Positions 17,252 through 26,279 of a stretch of DNA of 64,000 nucleotides are shown here, in pieces (the stretch's first letter is position 1; every line of letters begins with the position of its first letter). Source of the DNA: Hydrogenophaga sp. (GTDB lineage: Bacteria; Pseudomonadota; Gammaproteobacteria; Burkholderiales; Burkholderiaceae_C); NCBI RefSeq assembly GCF_030373225.1, contig NZ_JAUCZG010000012.1:1-64000 (forward strand), given 5' to 3'. Both the position numbers and the translations under genes were made by a program. Under the pieces are notes generated by a model. It saw nothing but the letters and a program-made list of their open reading frames with translations, searched no databases and was not told where the DNA came from.

Positions 17252-18622
17252 ATGACAGCCACTGACAAGAAAATGACCTTCAACGATCTGGAACGCTGGC
17301 TCAACGAGAACCGCGTGACCGAGGTCGAGTGCCTCGTGCCCGACCTGACCGGGGTGGCGCGCGGCAAGATCCTGCCGCGCGAGAAGTTCACCGAGGACCG
17401 CGGCATGCGTCTGCCGCAGGCGATCGTGGCGATGGGGGTGACGGGCGAGTTTCCGGCCAGCGGGCCGTACTACGACGTGATCGAGCCGACCGACCGCGAC
17501 ATGCAGTTGCGCCCGGACCCGACCACCGCGCGCATCGTGCCCTGGGCCACCGACCCCACCGCGCAGGTGATCCACGATTGTTTCGATCACGACGGCAAGC
17601 TGGTGCCTTTTGCGCCGCGCAGTGTGCTGCGCCACGTGTGCGAGCTGTTCGACGCCGAGGGCCTGAACCCGGTGGTGGCCCCCGAGCTGGAGTTCTACCT
17701 GACGGCGCGCAACACCGATCCGAACACGCTGCTCAAGCCGCCGATCGGGCGCAGCGGACGTGCCGAGACCTCGCGCCAGTCCTACAGCATCGACGCGGTC
17801 AACGAATTCGACCCGCTGTTCGAGGAGATCTACGACTACTGCGACAAGATGAAGCTCAACGTGGACACGCTGATCCACGAGGCCGGTGCCGGGCAGATGG
17901 AAATCAACTTCTTCCATGCCCATCCGCTGGGCCTGGCCGACGAGGTGTTCTTCTTCAAGCGCACGGTGCGCGAGTCGGCGCTGCGCCACGACATGTACGC
18001 CACCTTCATGGCCAAGCCGATCGCCGGCGAGCCGGGCTCGGCGATGCACGTCCACCAGAGCATCCTGAGCAAGGCCACCGGCAAGAACATTTTCAGCAAC
18101 GACGACGGCACGCCTTCCGAATCGTTCTACCACTACATCGGCGGCCTGCAGCGCTACATTCCCGCGGCCATGGTGCTGGTGGCGCCGTACGTCAACAGCT
18201 ACCGCCGTCTCTCGCGCCACACCGCGGCTCCCATCAACATCGAATGGGGCCACGACAACCGCACGGTGGGCATCCGTTCGCCAATCTCCAGTCCCGAAGC
18301 GCGCCGGGTGGAAAACCGGGTGATCGGCGCCGACGCCAACCCCTACGTGGCCATGGCGATGACGCTGGCCTGCGGCTATCTGGGCCTGAAGAACAAGATC
18401 AAGCCCAAGCCCGAGATGAAGGGCGACGCCTACCTCTCGCCCTATTCGCTGCCACGCAGCCTGGGCGAGGCGCTCGACTGGCTGCGCCGCGAGACCGACC
18501 TGCACGACGTGCTGGGCAAGGAATTCATCACCATCTACACCGAGATCAAGGAGCTCGAATTCGACGAGTTCATGAAGGTGATCTCGCCGTGGGAACGCGA
18601 GCATCTGCTGCTGCACGTTTGA
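17252..18622 (+). CDS. puuA: Gamma-glutamylputrescine synthetase (glutamine-synthetase family)
   Basis: Ligates glutamate to putrescine with ATP, the first step of the Puu pathway. The 456 residues carry glutamine synthetase landmarks: ELEFYLTAR, the EAGAGQMEIN metal-site segment, HVHQSI, and HDNRTVGIRSPISS. It is slightly shorter than housekeeping GlnA and lacks its adenylylation region. Between puuD and a putrescine transaminase, PuuA is the best reading. GGAGA lies 8 bases before the ATG. Confidence 0.88.
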   Translation: MTATDKKMTFNDLERWLNENRVTEVECLVPDLTGVARGKILPREKFTEDRGMRLPQAIVAMGVTGEFPASGPYYDVIEPTDRDMQLRPDPTTARIVPWATDPTAQVIHDCFDHDGKLVPFAPRSVLRHVCELFDAEGLNPVVAPELEFYLTARNTDPNTLLKPPIGRSGRAETSRQSYSIDAVNEFDPLFEEIYDYCDKMKLNVDTLIHEAGAGQMEINFFHAHPLGLADEVFFFKRTVRESALRHDMYATFMAKPIAGEPGSAMHVHQSILSKATGKNIFSNDDGTPSESFYHYIGGLQRYIPAAMVLVAPYVNSYRRLSRHTAAPINIEWGHDNRTVGIRSPISSPEARRVENRVIGADANPYVAMAMTLACGYLGLKNKIKPKPEMKGDAYLSPYSLPRSLGEALDWLRRETDLHDVLGKEFITIYTEIKELEFDEFMKVISPWEREHLLLHV

Positions 18623-18644
18623 ACCAATCACGAAGGATCCCGTC

Positions 18645-20057
18645 ATGAACGCACCGATCGACCCGAAGCACCTGAGCACGCAGGACATCCAGGCCCTGGA
18701 CAGCGCGCACTTCATCCACCCCTTCACCGACCACGGTGACCTGGCCACACGCGGCGCGCGCGTGATCACCCACGCCGACAACATCTACGTGTGGGATTCC
18801 GAGGGCAACAAGATCATGGACGCCATGAGCGGCCTGTGGTGCGTGAACGTGGGCTATGGCCAGAAGGCCCTGGCCGATGCCGCGCACCAGCAGATGATGA
18901 CGCTGCCCTTCTACAACAGCTTCTTCCAGACCACCAACGTGCCGGCGGTGCAGCTGGCGGCCAAGCTGGCCTCGCTGGCACCCACCATCGGCGGTCGCAG
19001 CTTCGAGCACGTGTTCTATTCGAGCAGCGGCAGCGAGAGCAACGACTCCAACGTGCGCATGGTGCGCCGCTACTGGGACCTGCTGGGCCAGCCGCAGCGC
19101 AAGGTCATCATCGGCCGGCTCAACGCCTACCACGGCAGCACCATGGCCGGTGCATCGCTGGGTGGCATGAGCGGCATGCACGCGCAGGGCGACCTGCCCA
19201 TTCCCAACATCACGCACATCGGCCAGCCCTACTTCTTCGAGAACGCGCTGCCCGGTGAAAGCAAGGACGCCTTCGGCCTGCGCGCTGCCGGCTGGCTGGA
19301 AGAGAAGATCCTGGAACTGGGCGCCGACAAGGTGGCGGCCTTCATTGCCGAGCCGGTGCAGGGCGCCGGCGGCGTGATCATCCCGCCCGACACCTACTGG
19401 CCCGAGATCCAGCGCATCGTCGACAAGTACGGCATCCTGCTGATCTCCGACGAGGTGATCTGCGCCTTCGGCCGTCTGGGCCACTGGTTCGCCTACGAGA
19501 AGTTCGGCTACCGGCCCGACCTCATCACCTTCGCCAAGGCGGTGACCAGCGGCTACATCCCGCTGGGCGGCGTGATGGTGGGCGACCGTGTGGCCAAGGT
19601 GTTGATCGAGCAGGGCGGTGAGTTCAACCACGGCTACACCTACAGCGGCCACCCGGTGGCCTGTGCGGTGGCGCTGGCCAACATCGAGTTGATGGAGCGC
19701 GAGAACCTGCCGGGACGGGTGAAGGACGACATCGGGCCCTACCTGGCGCAGCGCTTTGCCGAGCTCAACGAACATCCGCTGGTGGGCGTGGCCGAAACCT
19801 GCGGCTTCGTCGCCGGGCTGGTGCTGGTGAAGGACAAGGCCACCGGCGCCAGCTTCGATCCGGACCTCGGCGTGGGCATGATGTGCCGTGCCCATTGCTT
19901 CAGGAACGGACTGATCATGCGCGCCGTGGGCGACCGCATGATCATCTCGCCGCCCCTGGTCATGACGCGGGTCCAGATCGACGAGATGATGGCGCTGATC
20001 CACACCTGCCTGGACGCCACTCTGGCCCAGTTGCGCGCCGCTGGTCAGCATGCGTGA
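18645..20057 (+). CDS. spuC: Putrescine-pyruvate aminotransferase (SpuC-like)
   Basis: A 470-residue class III aminotransferase that would convert putrescine and pyruvate to 4-aminobutanal and alanine. The PLP lysine is Lys298 in TFAKAVTSGYIPLGGV, with LLISDEVICAFGRLG as the cofactor-binding Asp segment. The N-terminal HFIHPFTDH and the SGLWCVNVGYGQ segment match SpuC and related omega-transaminases. It follows puuA by 22 bases. Its presence gives a second, non-glutamylated entry to the pathway. Confidence 0.87.
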   Translation: MNAPIDPKHLSTQDIQALDSAHFIHPFTDHGDLATRGARVITHADNIYVWDSEGNKIMDAMSGLWCVNVGYGQKALADAAHQQMMTLPFYNSFFQTTNVPAVQLAAKLASLAPTIGGRSFEHVFYSSSGSESNDSNVRMVRRYWDLLGQPQRKVIIGRLNAYHGSTMAGASLGGMSGMHAQGDLPIPNITHIGQPYFFENALPGESKDAFGLRAAGWLEEKILELGADKVAAFIAEPVQGAGGVIIPPDTYWPEIQRIVDKYGILLISDEVICAFGRLGHWFAYEKFGYRPDLITFAKAVTSGYIPLGGVMVGDRVAKVLIEQGGEFNHGYTYSGHPVACAVALANIELMERENLPGRVKDDIGPYLAQRFAELNEHPLVGVAETCGFVAGLVLVKDKATGASFDPDLGVGMMCRAHCFRNGLIMRAVGDRMIISPPLVMTRVQIDEMMALIHTCLDATLAQLRAAGQHA

Positions 20058-20209
20058 ATAGAATGCGCCTTGCAGCGCGCCGAAATGCACCGTTGAGGTG
20101 CCATTGCGGCAGCAGCGGGTCTGGAACTTGCTAGACGTTTGTTGAGTCATTTCCACGCCTTTCGGTTCGATTTGTCGTTGATCAACCCCTCTCAGGAGCG
20201 AGCCCCACC

Positions 20210-21388
20210 ATGAAGAAACACGTACTGGTTATTGCGATGTCGGCCATCTTGCTGGCTGCCTGTGGCAAGAAGGAAGAACCCGTTGCCGCGCCGGCCGCGC
20301 CCGCGCCTGTGGCCGCCGCGCCGGCCGCGCCCGCAGCCCCTGCCGGCCCGGTGCTGGACGACGAGAAGATCCTCAACATCTACAACTGGCCCGACTACAT
20401 CACCGAAACCCTGGTGGCCGATTTCGAGAAGGAGTTCGGCATCAAGGTCAACTACGACACCTTCGAGAACAACGAGGCCCTGCACGCCAAGCTGGTGGCC
20501 GGCAACTCGGGCTACGACATCGTGATCCCCACCGCCGGCTTCGCCAAGAAGCAGGTCGAGGGCGGCCTCTACCAGCCGATCGACAAGAGCAAGATCCCCA
20601 ACCACGCCAACCTGGACACCGAGTTCATGGCCAAGATCGCCGGCGTGGACCCCGACAACAAGCACCTGGTGCCCTGGGCCTGGGGCTTCACCACGGTGGG
20701 CATCAACAAGCAGAAGGTCGAGAAGGCCCTGGGCGGCATGCCCATGCCCGAGAACGCGTGGGACCTGGTCTTCAAGCCCGAGTACTCCAGCAAGCTGCGC
20801 TCCTGCGGCATCGCCTACCTGGATTCACCCAGCGAGATCCTGCCGGTGGCGCTGAACTACGTGGGCAAGCCTGCGTACAGCGAGAACCCGGAAGACTTCA
20901 AGCTCGCCGGTGAGATGCTGATGAAGGTGCGCAAGGACGTGCGCCTGTTCTCCAGCACCATGATCGACGACATCGCCGGCGGCAAGGCCTGCGCCTTCAT
21001 CGGCTGGTCGGGCGACATCAACATCGCTGCCGACCGCGTGAAGGAAACCGGCGGCAAGGACGAGATCATCCCGCTGCTGCCCACGGGTGGCGGTCTGGTG
21101 TTCATCGACACCATGGCCATCCCCAAGGACGCCAAGCACGTCAACAACGCGCACGCCTTCATCGACTTCTACCTTCGCGCTGCCAATGGTGCGGCCATGG
21201 CCAACGAGATGAACTACCCCACCGGCAACAAGGCTGCCCTGGCCGACATCAAGGACGAGGTCAAGAACAACAAGACCATCTTCCTGAGCGATGAAGACAC
21301 CGCGCGCCTGATCCCCACCGGTGGCTACTCCAACGACATCGCCAGCACGCTCAACGACACCTACAACGCGTTCAAGCGCGGCAAGTAA
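20210..21388 (+). CDS. potF: Polyamine ABC transporter substrate-binding lipoprotein
   Basis: Captures putrescine or spermidine outside the inner membrane. The 392-residue PotF/SpuD-type protein begins with a lipoprotein signal: lipobox LAAC with Cys18. It is followed by an unusual 25-residue Ala/Pro linker before the binding domain (ILNIYNWPDYI, family-typical). Enterobacterial PotF is soluble, so lipid anchoring through a flexible tether is a lineage feature. A hairpin with a T-run directly after the gene probably makes it more abundant than the rest of the transporter. Confidence 0.92.
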   Translation: MKKHVLVIAMSAILLAACGKKEEPVAAPAAPAPVAAAPAAPAAPAGPVLDDEKILNIYNWPDYITETLVADFEKEFGIKVNYDTFENNEALHAKLVAGNSGYDIVIPTAGFAKKQVEGGLYQPIDKSKIPNHANLDTEFMAKIAGVDPDNKHLVPWAWGFTTVGINKQKVEKALGGMPMPENAWDLVFKPEYSSKLRSCGIAYLDSPSEILPVALNYVGKPAYSENPEDFKLAGEMLMKVRKDVRLFSSTMIDDIAGGKACAFIGWSGDINIAADRVKETGGKDEIIPLLPTGGGLVFIDTMAIPKDAKHVNNAHAFIDFYLRAANGAAMANEMNYPTGNKAALADIKDEVKNNKTIFLSDEDTARLIPTGGYSNDIASTLNDTYNAFKRGK

Positions 21389-21410
21389 GCGGGCCACGCG
21401 CAGGCTCCCG

Positions 21411-21446
21411 GGGCTGTTCTTCCACTGCGGTTGAACAGCCCTTTTT
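21411..21446 (+). terminator. Terminator/attenuator hairpin after potF
   Basis: GGGCTGTTC (21411-21419) pairs with GAACAGCCC (21433-21441) and is followed by TTTTT. Because the remaining transporter genes follow in the same direction, partial read-through would set a binding-protein excess. Confidence 0.85.
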
Positions 21447-21490
21447 CATTGGGTCAGCTCGCTGGCAGCAGCGAAGAAACGGAATCCACG

Positions 21491-22585
21491 ATGGCAGAGT
21501 CAACGGGTTATCTGGTCACCGAGAAACTGGTCAAGCGGTTCGACGATGCCACCGCGGTGGACGAGGTCTCGCTGTCGATCGGCAAGGGCGAAATCTTCGC
21601 GCTGCTGGGCAGTTCGGGCTGCGGCAAGTCCACCTTGCTGCGCATGCTGGCCGGCTTCGAGAAGCCGACCTCGGGATGCATCCTGCTGGGCGGCCAGGAC
21701 GTGGCGTCCATGCCGCCCTACGAGCGCCCGGTCAACATGATGTTCCAGTCGTACGCGCTGTTTCCGCACCTGAGCATCTGGGAAAACGTGGCCTTCGGCC
21801 TGAAACGCGAAGGCCTGCCCAAGGCCGAGGTGAAACAACGCACCGACGAGATGCTCGCCCTGGTGCAGCTCACCCCGTTCGCCCAGCGCAAGCCGCACCA
21901 GCTCTCCGGCGGCCAGCAGCAGCGGGTGGCGCTGGCGCGCAGTCTGGCCAAGCGGCCCAAGATGCTGCTGCTGGACGAACCCCTGGGCGCGCTCGACAAG
22001 AAACTGCGCGAGCAGACCCAGTTCGAGCTGGTCAACATCATCGAGAAAGTGGGCGTGACCGTGGTGATGGTCACCCACGACCAGGAAGAGGCCATGACCA
22101 TGGCGAGCCGCATCGCCATCATGAGCAAGGGGCGCGTGCTGCAGGTGGGCACACCCGAGGAGATCTACGAACACCCGGCCAACCGCTTCGTGGCCGACTT
22201 CATCGGCAACGTGAACCTGTTCGAAGGCAAGCTCAGCCAGGACGAGCCCAACCGCTGCGCGGTGCTGACCGCCATCGGCGAGATGCAGGTCGGCCATGGT
22301 GTGCCGGGCCACCTCAACATGCCGGTGGCCCTGGCCGTGCGGCCCGAGAAGATCGAGATCAGCAAGCAGCGCCCCGAAGGCGTGTCGGTCAACCTGTTCA
22401 CGGGTGTGGTGAAGGAGATCGCCTACTTCGGCTCCTACAACACCTACATCGTTCAGGCCAGCGACGGCAGCAAGCTCAAGATCACCGAGGCCAACACCTC
22501 GCGCCAGGACCTCTCGGACATCACCTGGGAAGACACGGTGTATTTCTGGTGGAGCGATGTGGCCGGCGTGGTGCTCAGGGATTGA
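21491..22585 (+). CDS. potG: Polyamine ABC transporter ATP-binding protein
   Basis: Energises polyamine uptake. The 364 residues show Walker [10 protein letters not shown] (40-48), signature [15 protein letters not shown], Walker B MLLLDEP, the switch histidine in [10 protein letters not shown] and a C-terminal TOBE domain. The ATG at 21491 gives the family N-terminus. The frame runs 20 codons further upstream, but into the potF terminator, which argues against an earlier start. Ribosome binding is weak (GGAA), consistent with lower expression than potF. Confidence 0.92.
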   Translation: MAESTGYLVTEKLVKRFDDATAVDEVSLSIGKGEIFALLGSSGCGKSTLLRMLAGFEKPTSGCILLGGQDVASMPPYERPVNMMFQSYALFPHLSIWENVAFGLKREGLPKAEVKQRTDEMLALVQLTPFAQRKPHQLSGGQQQRVALARSLAKRPKMLLLDEPLGALDKKLREQTQFELVNIIEKVGVTVVMVTHDQEEAMTMASRIAIMSKGRVLQVGTPEEIYEHPANRFVADFIGNVNLFEGKLSQDEPNRCAVLTAIGEMQVGHGVPGHLNMPVALAVRPEKIEISKQRPEGVSVNLFTGVVKEIAYFGSYNTYIVQASDGSKLKITEANTSRQDLSDITWEDTVYFWWSDVAGVVLRD

Positions 22586-22657
22586 CCCCCCTGCGCCGCT
22601 TCGCGGCCATCCCCCCTGGTAGGGGGACGGCGCGAGAGGCCCGGCGAAGCCGGTTCC
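22586..22657. repeat. GC-rich palindromic element after potG (type 2)
   Basis: Begins at the base after the potG stop. It contains CCCCCCTGCGCCGCTTCGCG, CCCCCCTGGTAGGGGG and GGCCCGGCGAAGCCGGTTCC. The same blocks in the same order and orientation follow puuC at 26154. The stems could block decay or terminate weakly inside the transporter operon. Confidence 0.8.
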
Positions 22658-22710
22658 TCCGCACCCCTGGTTGAAGGCCCTTTCGCCGACTGAAGTTCTG
22701 GAGCACAACG

Positions 22711-23613
22711 ATGGCATCTTCACTTCCTGTTCCCGGCAAACGCTTCGTGATCGGCGTGCCCTTTCTCTGGCTGATCGTCTTCTTCTTTCTGCCGTTCCTG
22801 ATCCTGCTCTACATCAGCTTTGTCGACATGGGCGGGGACATCAGCCCGTTCAAGCCGATCTGGGATCCGGTGACCGGCATCCTGAGCTTGAGGTACGAGA
22901 ACTACCTCGCGATCTTCCGCACCGAGGAGGGCGCGCCGCTGTTCAAGACGCTGTATGTCGATGCCTACATCCGGTCCATCGGCTACGCGCTGGCCACGGC
23001 GTTTTTCTGCCTGGTGATCGGTTATCCGTTCGCCTATTTCATCGCCCGCTCGCCGGCCAGTGTCCGCCCGGCCTTGCTGCTCATGGTGATGCTGCCGTTC
23101 TGGACGTCCTTCCTGCTGCGCGTCTACGCCTGGAAGGGCATCCTGACCGACCAGGGCGTGCTCAACCGGCTGATGATGTCGCTGGGCATCATCGACGAGC
23201 CGATCCAGATGCTCTACACCAATGTGTCGATGCTGATCGGCATGACCTATGTGTACCTGCCCTTCATGGTGCTGCCGCTCTACGCCAACCTGGTGAAGAT
23301 GGACTTCCGCCTGCTGGAGGCCGCTTACGACCTGGGCACCACGCCGTTCAAGGCCTTCTGGCTGGTCACCGTGCCGCTGTCCAAGGCCGGCATCGTGGCC
23401 GGCTTCATGCTCGTCTTCATTCCCTGCGTGGGTGAGTTCGTGATTCCGTCGCTGCTGGGCGGACCGGAAAACCTCATGATCGGGCGCGTGGTGTGGGACG
23501 AGATGTTCACCGCCAACGACTGGCCTCGCGCCACGGCGCTGGCGGTGGTGATGATCGCGCTGATCGTCGTTCCGCTGGCGATGTACTACCGCTCCACGGC
23601 AGACGACAAATGA
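22711..23613 (+). CDS. potH: Polyamine ABC transporter permease
   Basis: A 300-residue inner-membrane component with about six helices. It carries the permease coupling motif region (EAAYDLGTTPFKAFWLVTVP) that docks on the ATPase. The N-terminal VIGVPFLWLIVFFFLPFLI is a typical first helix. It follows potG after a repeat element and precedes potI by 31 bases. PotH is the best match by order and length. Confidence 0.9.
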   Translation: MASSLPVPGKRFVIGVPFLWLIVFFFLPFLILLYISFVDMGGDISPFKPIWDPVTGILSLRYENYLAIFRTEEGAPLFKTLYVDAYIRSIGYALATAFFCLVIGYPFAYFIARSPASVRPALLLMVMLPFWTSFLLRVYAWKGILTDQGVLNRLMMSLGIIDEPIQMLYTNVSMLIGMTYVYLPFMVLPLYANLVKMDFRLLEAAYDLGTTPFKAFWLVTVPLSKAGIVAGFMLVFIPCVGEFVIPSLLGGPENLMIGRVVWDEMFTANDWPRATALAVVMIALIVVPLAMYYRSTADDK

Positions 23614-23644
23614 CCGCCCCGGGCCCATTCGCGAAGGACTCCCG

Positions 23645-24481
23645 ATGAAACAACTGCTCGAGAAACATTTCGGCAAGGCCTGGCTGGCACTGGTGTTCGC
23701 CTTCCTGTACCTGCCGCTGCTGTTCATGATCGTGTTTTCGTTCAACAGCACCCGGCAGGACGCTCGCTTCACCGGTTTCTCGTTGCGCTGGTACGAGGCG
23801 CTGATGCGCGACTCCAAGATCGTCGATGCCTTCTGGCTGTCGATCAAGGTCGCGGCGGTCACCGGTGTGCTCTCGGCGGTGCTGGCCACCTTTGCCGCCT
23901 TCGTGCTGGTGCGCTACCGCCGCTTCATCGGTCGCACCGTCTTCAGTGGCATGGTGAACGCGCCGCTGGTGATGCCCGAGGTGATCATCGGCCTGTCGCT
24001 GCTGTTGCTCTTTGTGGGTGCGCAGAACCTGTTCGGCTGGCCGCAGCGCGGCCTGATCACCATCATCGCCGGCCACACGCTGCTGGGCATGGCCTACGGC
24101 ATGGTGGTGATCCAGAGCCGGTTGATGGAGATGGACCGCTCCATTGAAGAGGCGGCCATGGACCTGGGCGCCCGGCCGCACCAGGTGTTCTTCCTGATCA
24201 CGCTGCCCAACATCTTCCAGGCCATCCTGGCGGCCTTCCTGCTTGCGTTCACGCTCTCGTTCGATGACGTGGTGATTGCCGAATTCCTCTCCGGGCCGGG
24301 TGTGAACACCTTGCCGCAGGTGATCTTCGGCTACGCGCGGCGCGGCATCAACCCCACGGTCTATGCCGCGGCCACGCTGCTGATCGTGACGGTGACCATC
24401 GTGATCGTGGGCTATGCGGTGTGGGTGGCGCGCTCGACCAGAAAGCGCGAACGGGAAGTGGCGGCGGCGCTGCGGTCCTGA
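23645..24481 (+). CDS. potI: Polyamine ABC transporter permease
   Basis: The second permease, 278 residues and about six helices, with the coupling segment EEAAMDLGARPHQVFFLITLP. FSFNSTRQDARFTGFSLRWYE after the first helix is typical of PotI/PotC. It completes the F-G-H-I transporter set. A REP element follows its stop. Confidence 0.9.
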   Translation: MKQLLEKHFGKAWLALVFAFLYLPLLFMIVFSFNSTRQDARFTGFSLRWYEALMRDSKIVDAFWLSIKVAAVTGVLSAVLATFAAFVLVRYRRFIGRTVFSGMVNAPLVMPEVIIGLSLLLLFVGAQNLFGWPQRGLITIIAGHTLLGMAYGMVVIQSRLMEMDRSIEEAAMDLGARPHQVFFLITLPNIFQAILAAFLLAFTLSFDDVVIAEFLSGPGVNTLPQVIFGYARRGINPTVYAAATLLIVTVTIVIVGYAVWVARSTRKREREVAAALRS

Positions 24482-24568
24482 GCCCCACTGGATCGCTGGA
24501 CGCCGGGCAAAGTGGCTTTGCAGCAGCGAGTGTTTCGGGCGTAGCATGAGGCCACTTGTTCACCCCCT

Positions 24569-24639
24569 CCGTTCGGGCTGAGCTTGTCGAAGCCCTCGCC
24601 ATAGCGTTGGTGAGCCTTCGACAAGCTCAGGGCGAACGG
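24569..24639. repeat. REP-like element (CCGTTCGGGCTGAGC type)
   Basis: CCGTTCGGGCTGAGCTTGTC and its inverted partner ending GCTCAGGGCGAACGG flank a short loop, giving a roughly 27-base imperfect stem. The same element lies inside the acetoacetyl-CoA synthetase gene at 44299. Such sequences are abundant in Comamonadaceae and pseudomonads. Mobilisation by a REP-associated transposase is family knowledge; none is in the window. Confidence 0.88.
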
Positions 24640-24656
24640 GATTCACCACCGCCACC

Positions 24657-26147
24657 ATGACCGCCATCTCGCCCCAGGCCTCAGCCCTTTCCTTCGACGG
24701 CCGCGCCTTCATCAACGGCGAGCGCACCGCTGCGCGCGACGGCCAGACCTTTGACTGCATTTCGCCGGTGGACGGTCGCCTGCTCACCGCTGTTGCGCGT
24801 TGTGGCGAGGCCGACATCGATGCGGCGGTGGCTGCCGGCCGTGCCGCCTTTGAAGACCGCCGCTGGAGCGGCATGGCGCCGGCGCAGCGCAAACGCATCA
24901 TGATCAAGTTCGCCGAGCAGGTGAGCGCCCACGCCGACGAACTGGCCCTGATCGAAACGCTGGACATGGGCAAACCGATCAAGTACGCCAAGGGCGTTGA
25001 CGTGAACAGCGCGGCCAACTGCATCCGCTGGTATGGCGAGGCGGTGGACAAGGTGTACGACGAGATCGCGCCCACGGGCCGCCAGGCGCTGGCGCTGATC
25101 ACCCGCGAGCCGGTGGGTGTGGTGGGTGTGATCGTGCCCTGGAACTACCCCATGATCATGGCGGCCTGGAAGATCGCACCCGCGCTGGCCGCGGGCAACT
25201 CGGTGGTCTTGAAGCCCAGCGAGAAGAGCCCGCTGTCTGCCTTGCGCCTGGCCGAGCTGGCGCTGGCCGCCGGCATCCCGCCGGGGGTGTTCAACGTGGT
25301 GCCCGGCTACGGCCCCGAGGCCGGCAGCCCGCTGGCGTTGCACATGGACGTGGACTGCATTGCCTTCACCGGCAGCACGCGGGTGGGCAAGCAGATCCAC
25401 GTGATGGCCGGGCAGAGCAACCTCAAGCGGGCCTGGACCGAACTCGGTGGCAAGTCGCCCAACATCGTGTTCGCCGACTGCCCCGACCTCGACCGCGCGG
25501 TGGAGGCCGCCGTGGGCAGCATCTTCTTCAACCAGGGCGAGAGCTGCAACGCGCCCTCGCGCCTGTTCATCGAGGCCTCGATCAAGGACGCGTTTCTGGA
25601 AAAAGCCCTGAAGCTGGTGCCGCAGTACCAGCCGGGCAACCCGCTGGACAAGGCCACCACCATGGGCGCCATCGTCGACAAGGTGCAGATGGACACGGTG
25701 CTGCGTTACATCGCATCGGGCAAGAGCGAGGGCGCCACATTGCTGGCCGGCGGCGAGGCCTCGATGCCGGTGGCCGGTGGCAACTACGTGCTGCCCACCA
25801 TCTTTGACGGCGTGACGCCGCAGATGACGATCGCGCGCGAGGAAATCTTCGGCCCGGTGCTCTCGGTGCTCAGCTTCATCGACGCGGCCGAGGTGGTGCG
25901 CGAGGCCAACAACAGTGTGTATGGGCTGCAGGCTGCGGTCTGGACGCGCGACATCAACAAGGCGCACGGCGTGGCGCGTGCGCTGCGCGCCGGCACGGTG
26001 CATGTGAACCAGTACGACGAGGACGACATCACCGTGCCGTTTGGCGGCTTCAAGCAGAGCGGTGTGGGGCGGGACAAGTCGCTGCATGCGTTCGACAAGT
26101 ACACCGAGACCAAGACCACCTGGATCCGGATCGACAGCCCGGTTTAA
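24657..26147 (+). CDS. puuC: Gamma-glutamyl-gamma-aminobutyraldehyde dehydrogenase
   Basis: An NAD(P)-dependent aldehyde dehydrogenase of 496 residues, oxidising the aldehyde made by PuuB and likely 4-aminobutanal from the transaminase. The catalytic Cys297 is in NQGESCNAP, the general base lies in TELGGKSP, and the substrate anchor is in GFKQSGVGRDKS. PuuC/KauB-type proteins match in length and N-terminus. It is placed between the transporter and gabT. Confidence 0.88.
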   Translation: MTAISPQASALSFDGRAFINGERTAARDGQTFDCISPVDGRLLTAVARCGEADIDAAVAAGRAAFEDRRWSGMAPAQRKRIMIKFAEQVSAHADELALIETLDMGKPIKYAKGVDVNSAANCIRWYGEAVDKVYDEIAPTGRQALALITREPVGVVGVIVPWNYPMIMAAWKIAPALAAGNSVVLKPSEKSPLSALRLAELALAAGIPPGVFNVVPGYGPEAGSPLALHMDVDCIAFTGSTRVGKQIHVMAGQSNLKRAWTELGGKSPNIVFADCPDLDRAVEAAVGSIFFNQGESCNAPSRLFIEASIKDAFLEKALKLVPQYQPGNPLDKATTMGAIVDKVQMDTVLRYIASGKSEGATLLAGGEASMPVAGGNYVLPTIFDGVTPQMTIAREEIFGPVLSVLSFIDAAEVVREANNSVYGLQAAVWTRDINKAHGVARALRAGTVHVNQYDEDDITVPFGGFKQSGVGRDKSLHAFDKYTETKTTWIRIDSPV

Positions 26148-26153
26148 CCGTCG

Positions 26154-26220
26154 CCCCCCGCGCCGCTTCGCGTCACCCCCCAGAGGGGGGCGGCACTGGC
26201 GGCCCGGCAAAGCCGGTTCC
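26154..26220. repeat. GC-rich palindromic element after puuC (type 2)
   Basis: CCCCCCGCGCCGCTTCGCG, CCCCCCAGAGGGGGG and GGCCCGGCAAAGCCGGTTCC repeat the layout found after potG, in the same orientation. The two copies bracket potH, potI and puuC. Confidence 0.8.
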
Positions 26221-26279
26221 GCGGTGCCCTTGGAAAAGACACCTCGCAGCCCCTCGTTGGTATTTAAAGGAGACGCACC

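Noticed and set aside
20100-20160. Sigma-54 promoter before potF
   Set aside because: A GG-N10-GC spacing exists but the rest of the -24/-12 consensus does not match.
24569-24639. Start of a CRISPR or transposon end
   Set aside because: A single inverted element with no spacers and no transposase. It recurs singly, as REP elements do.
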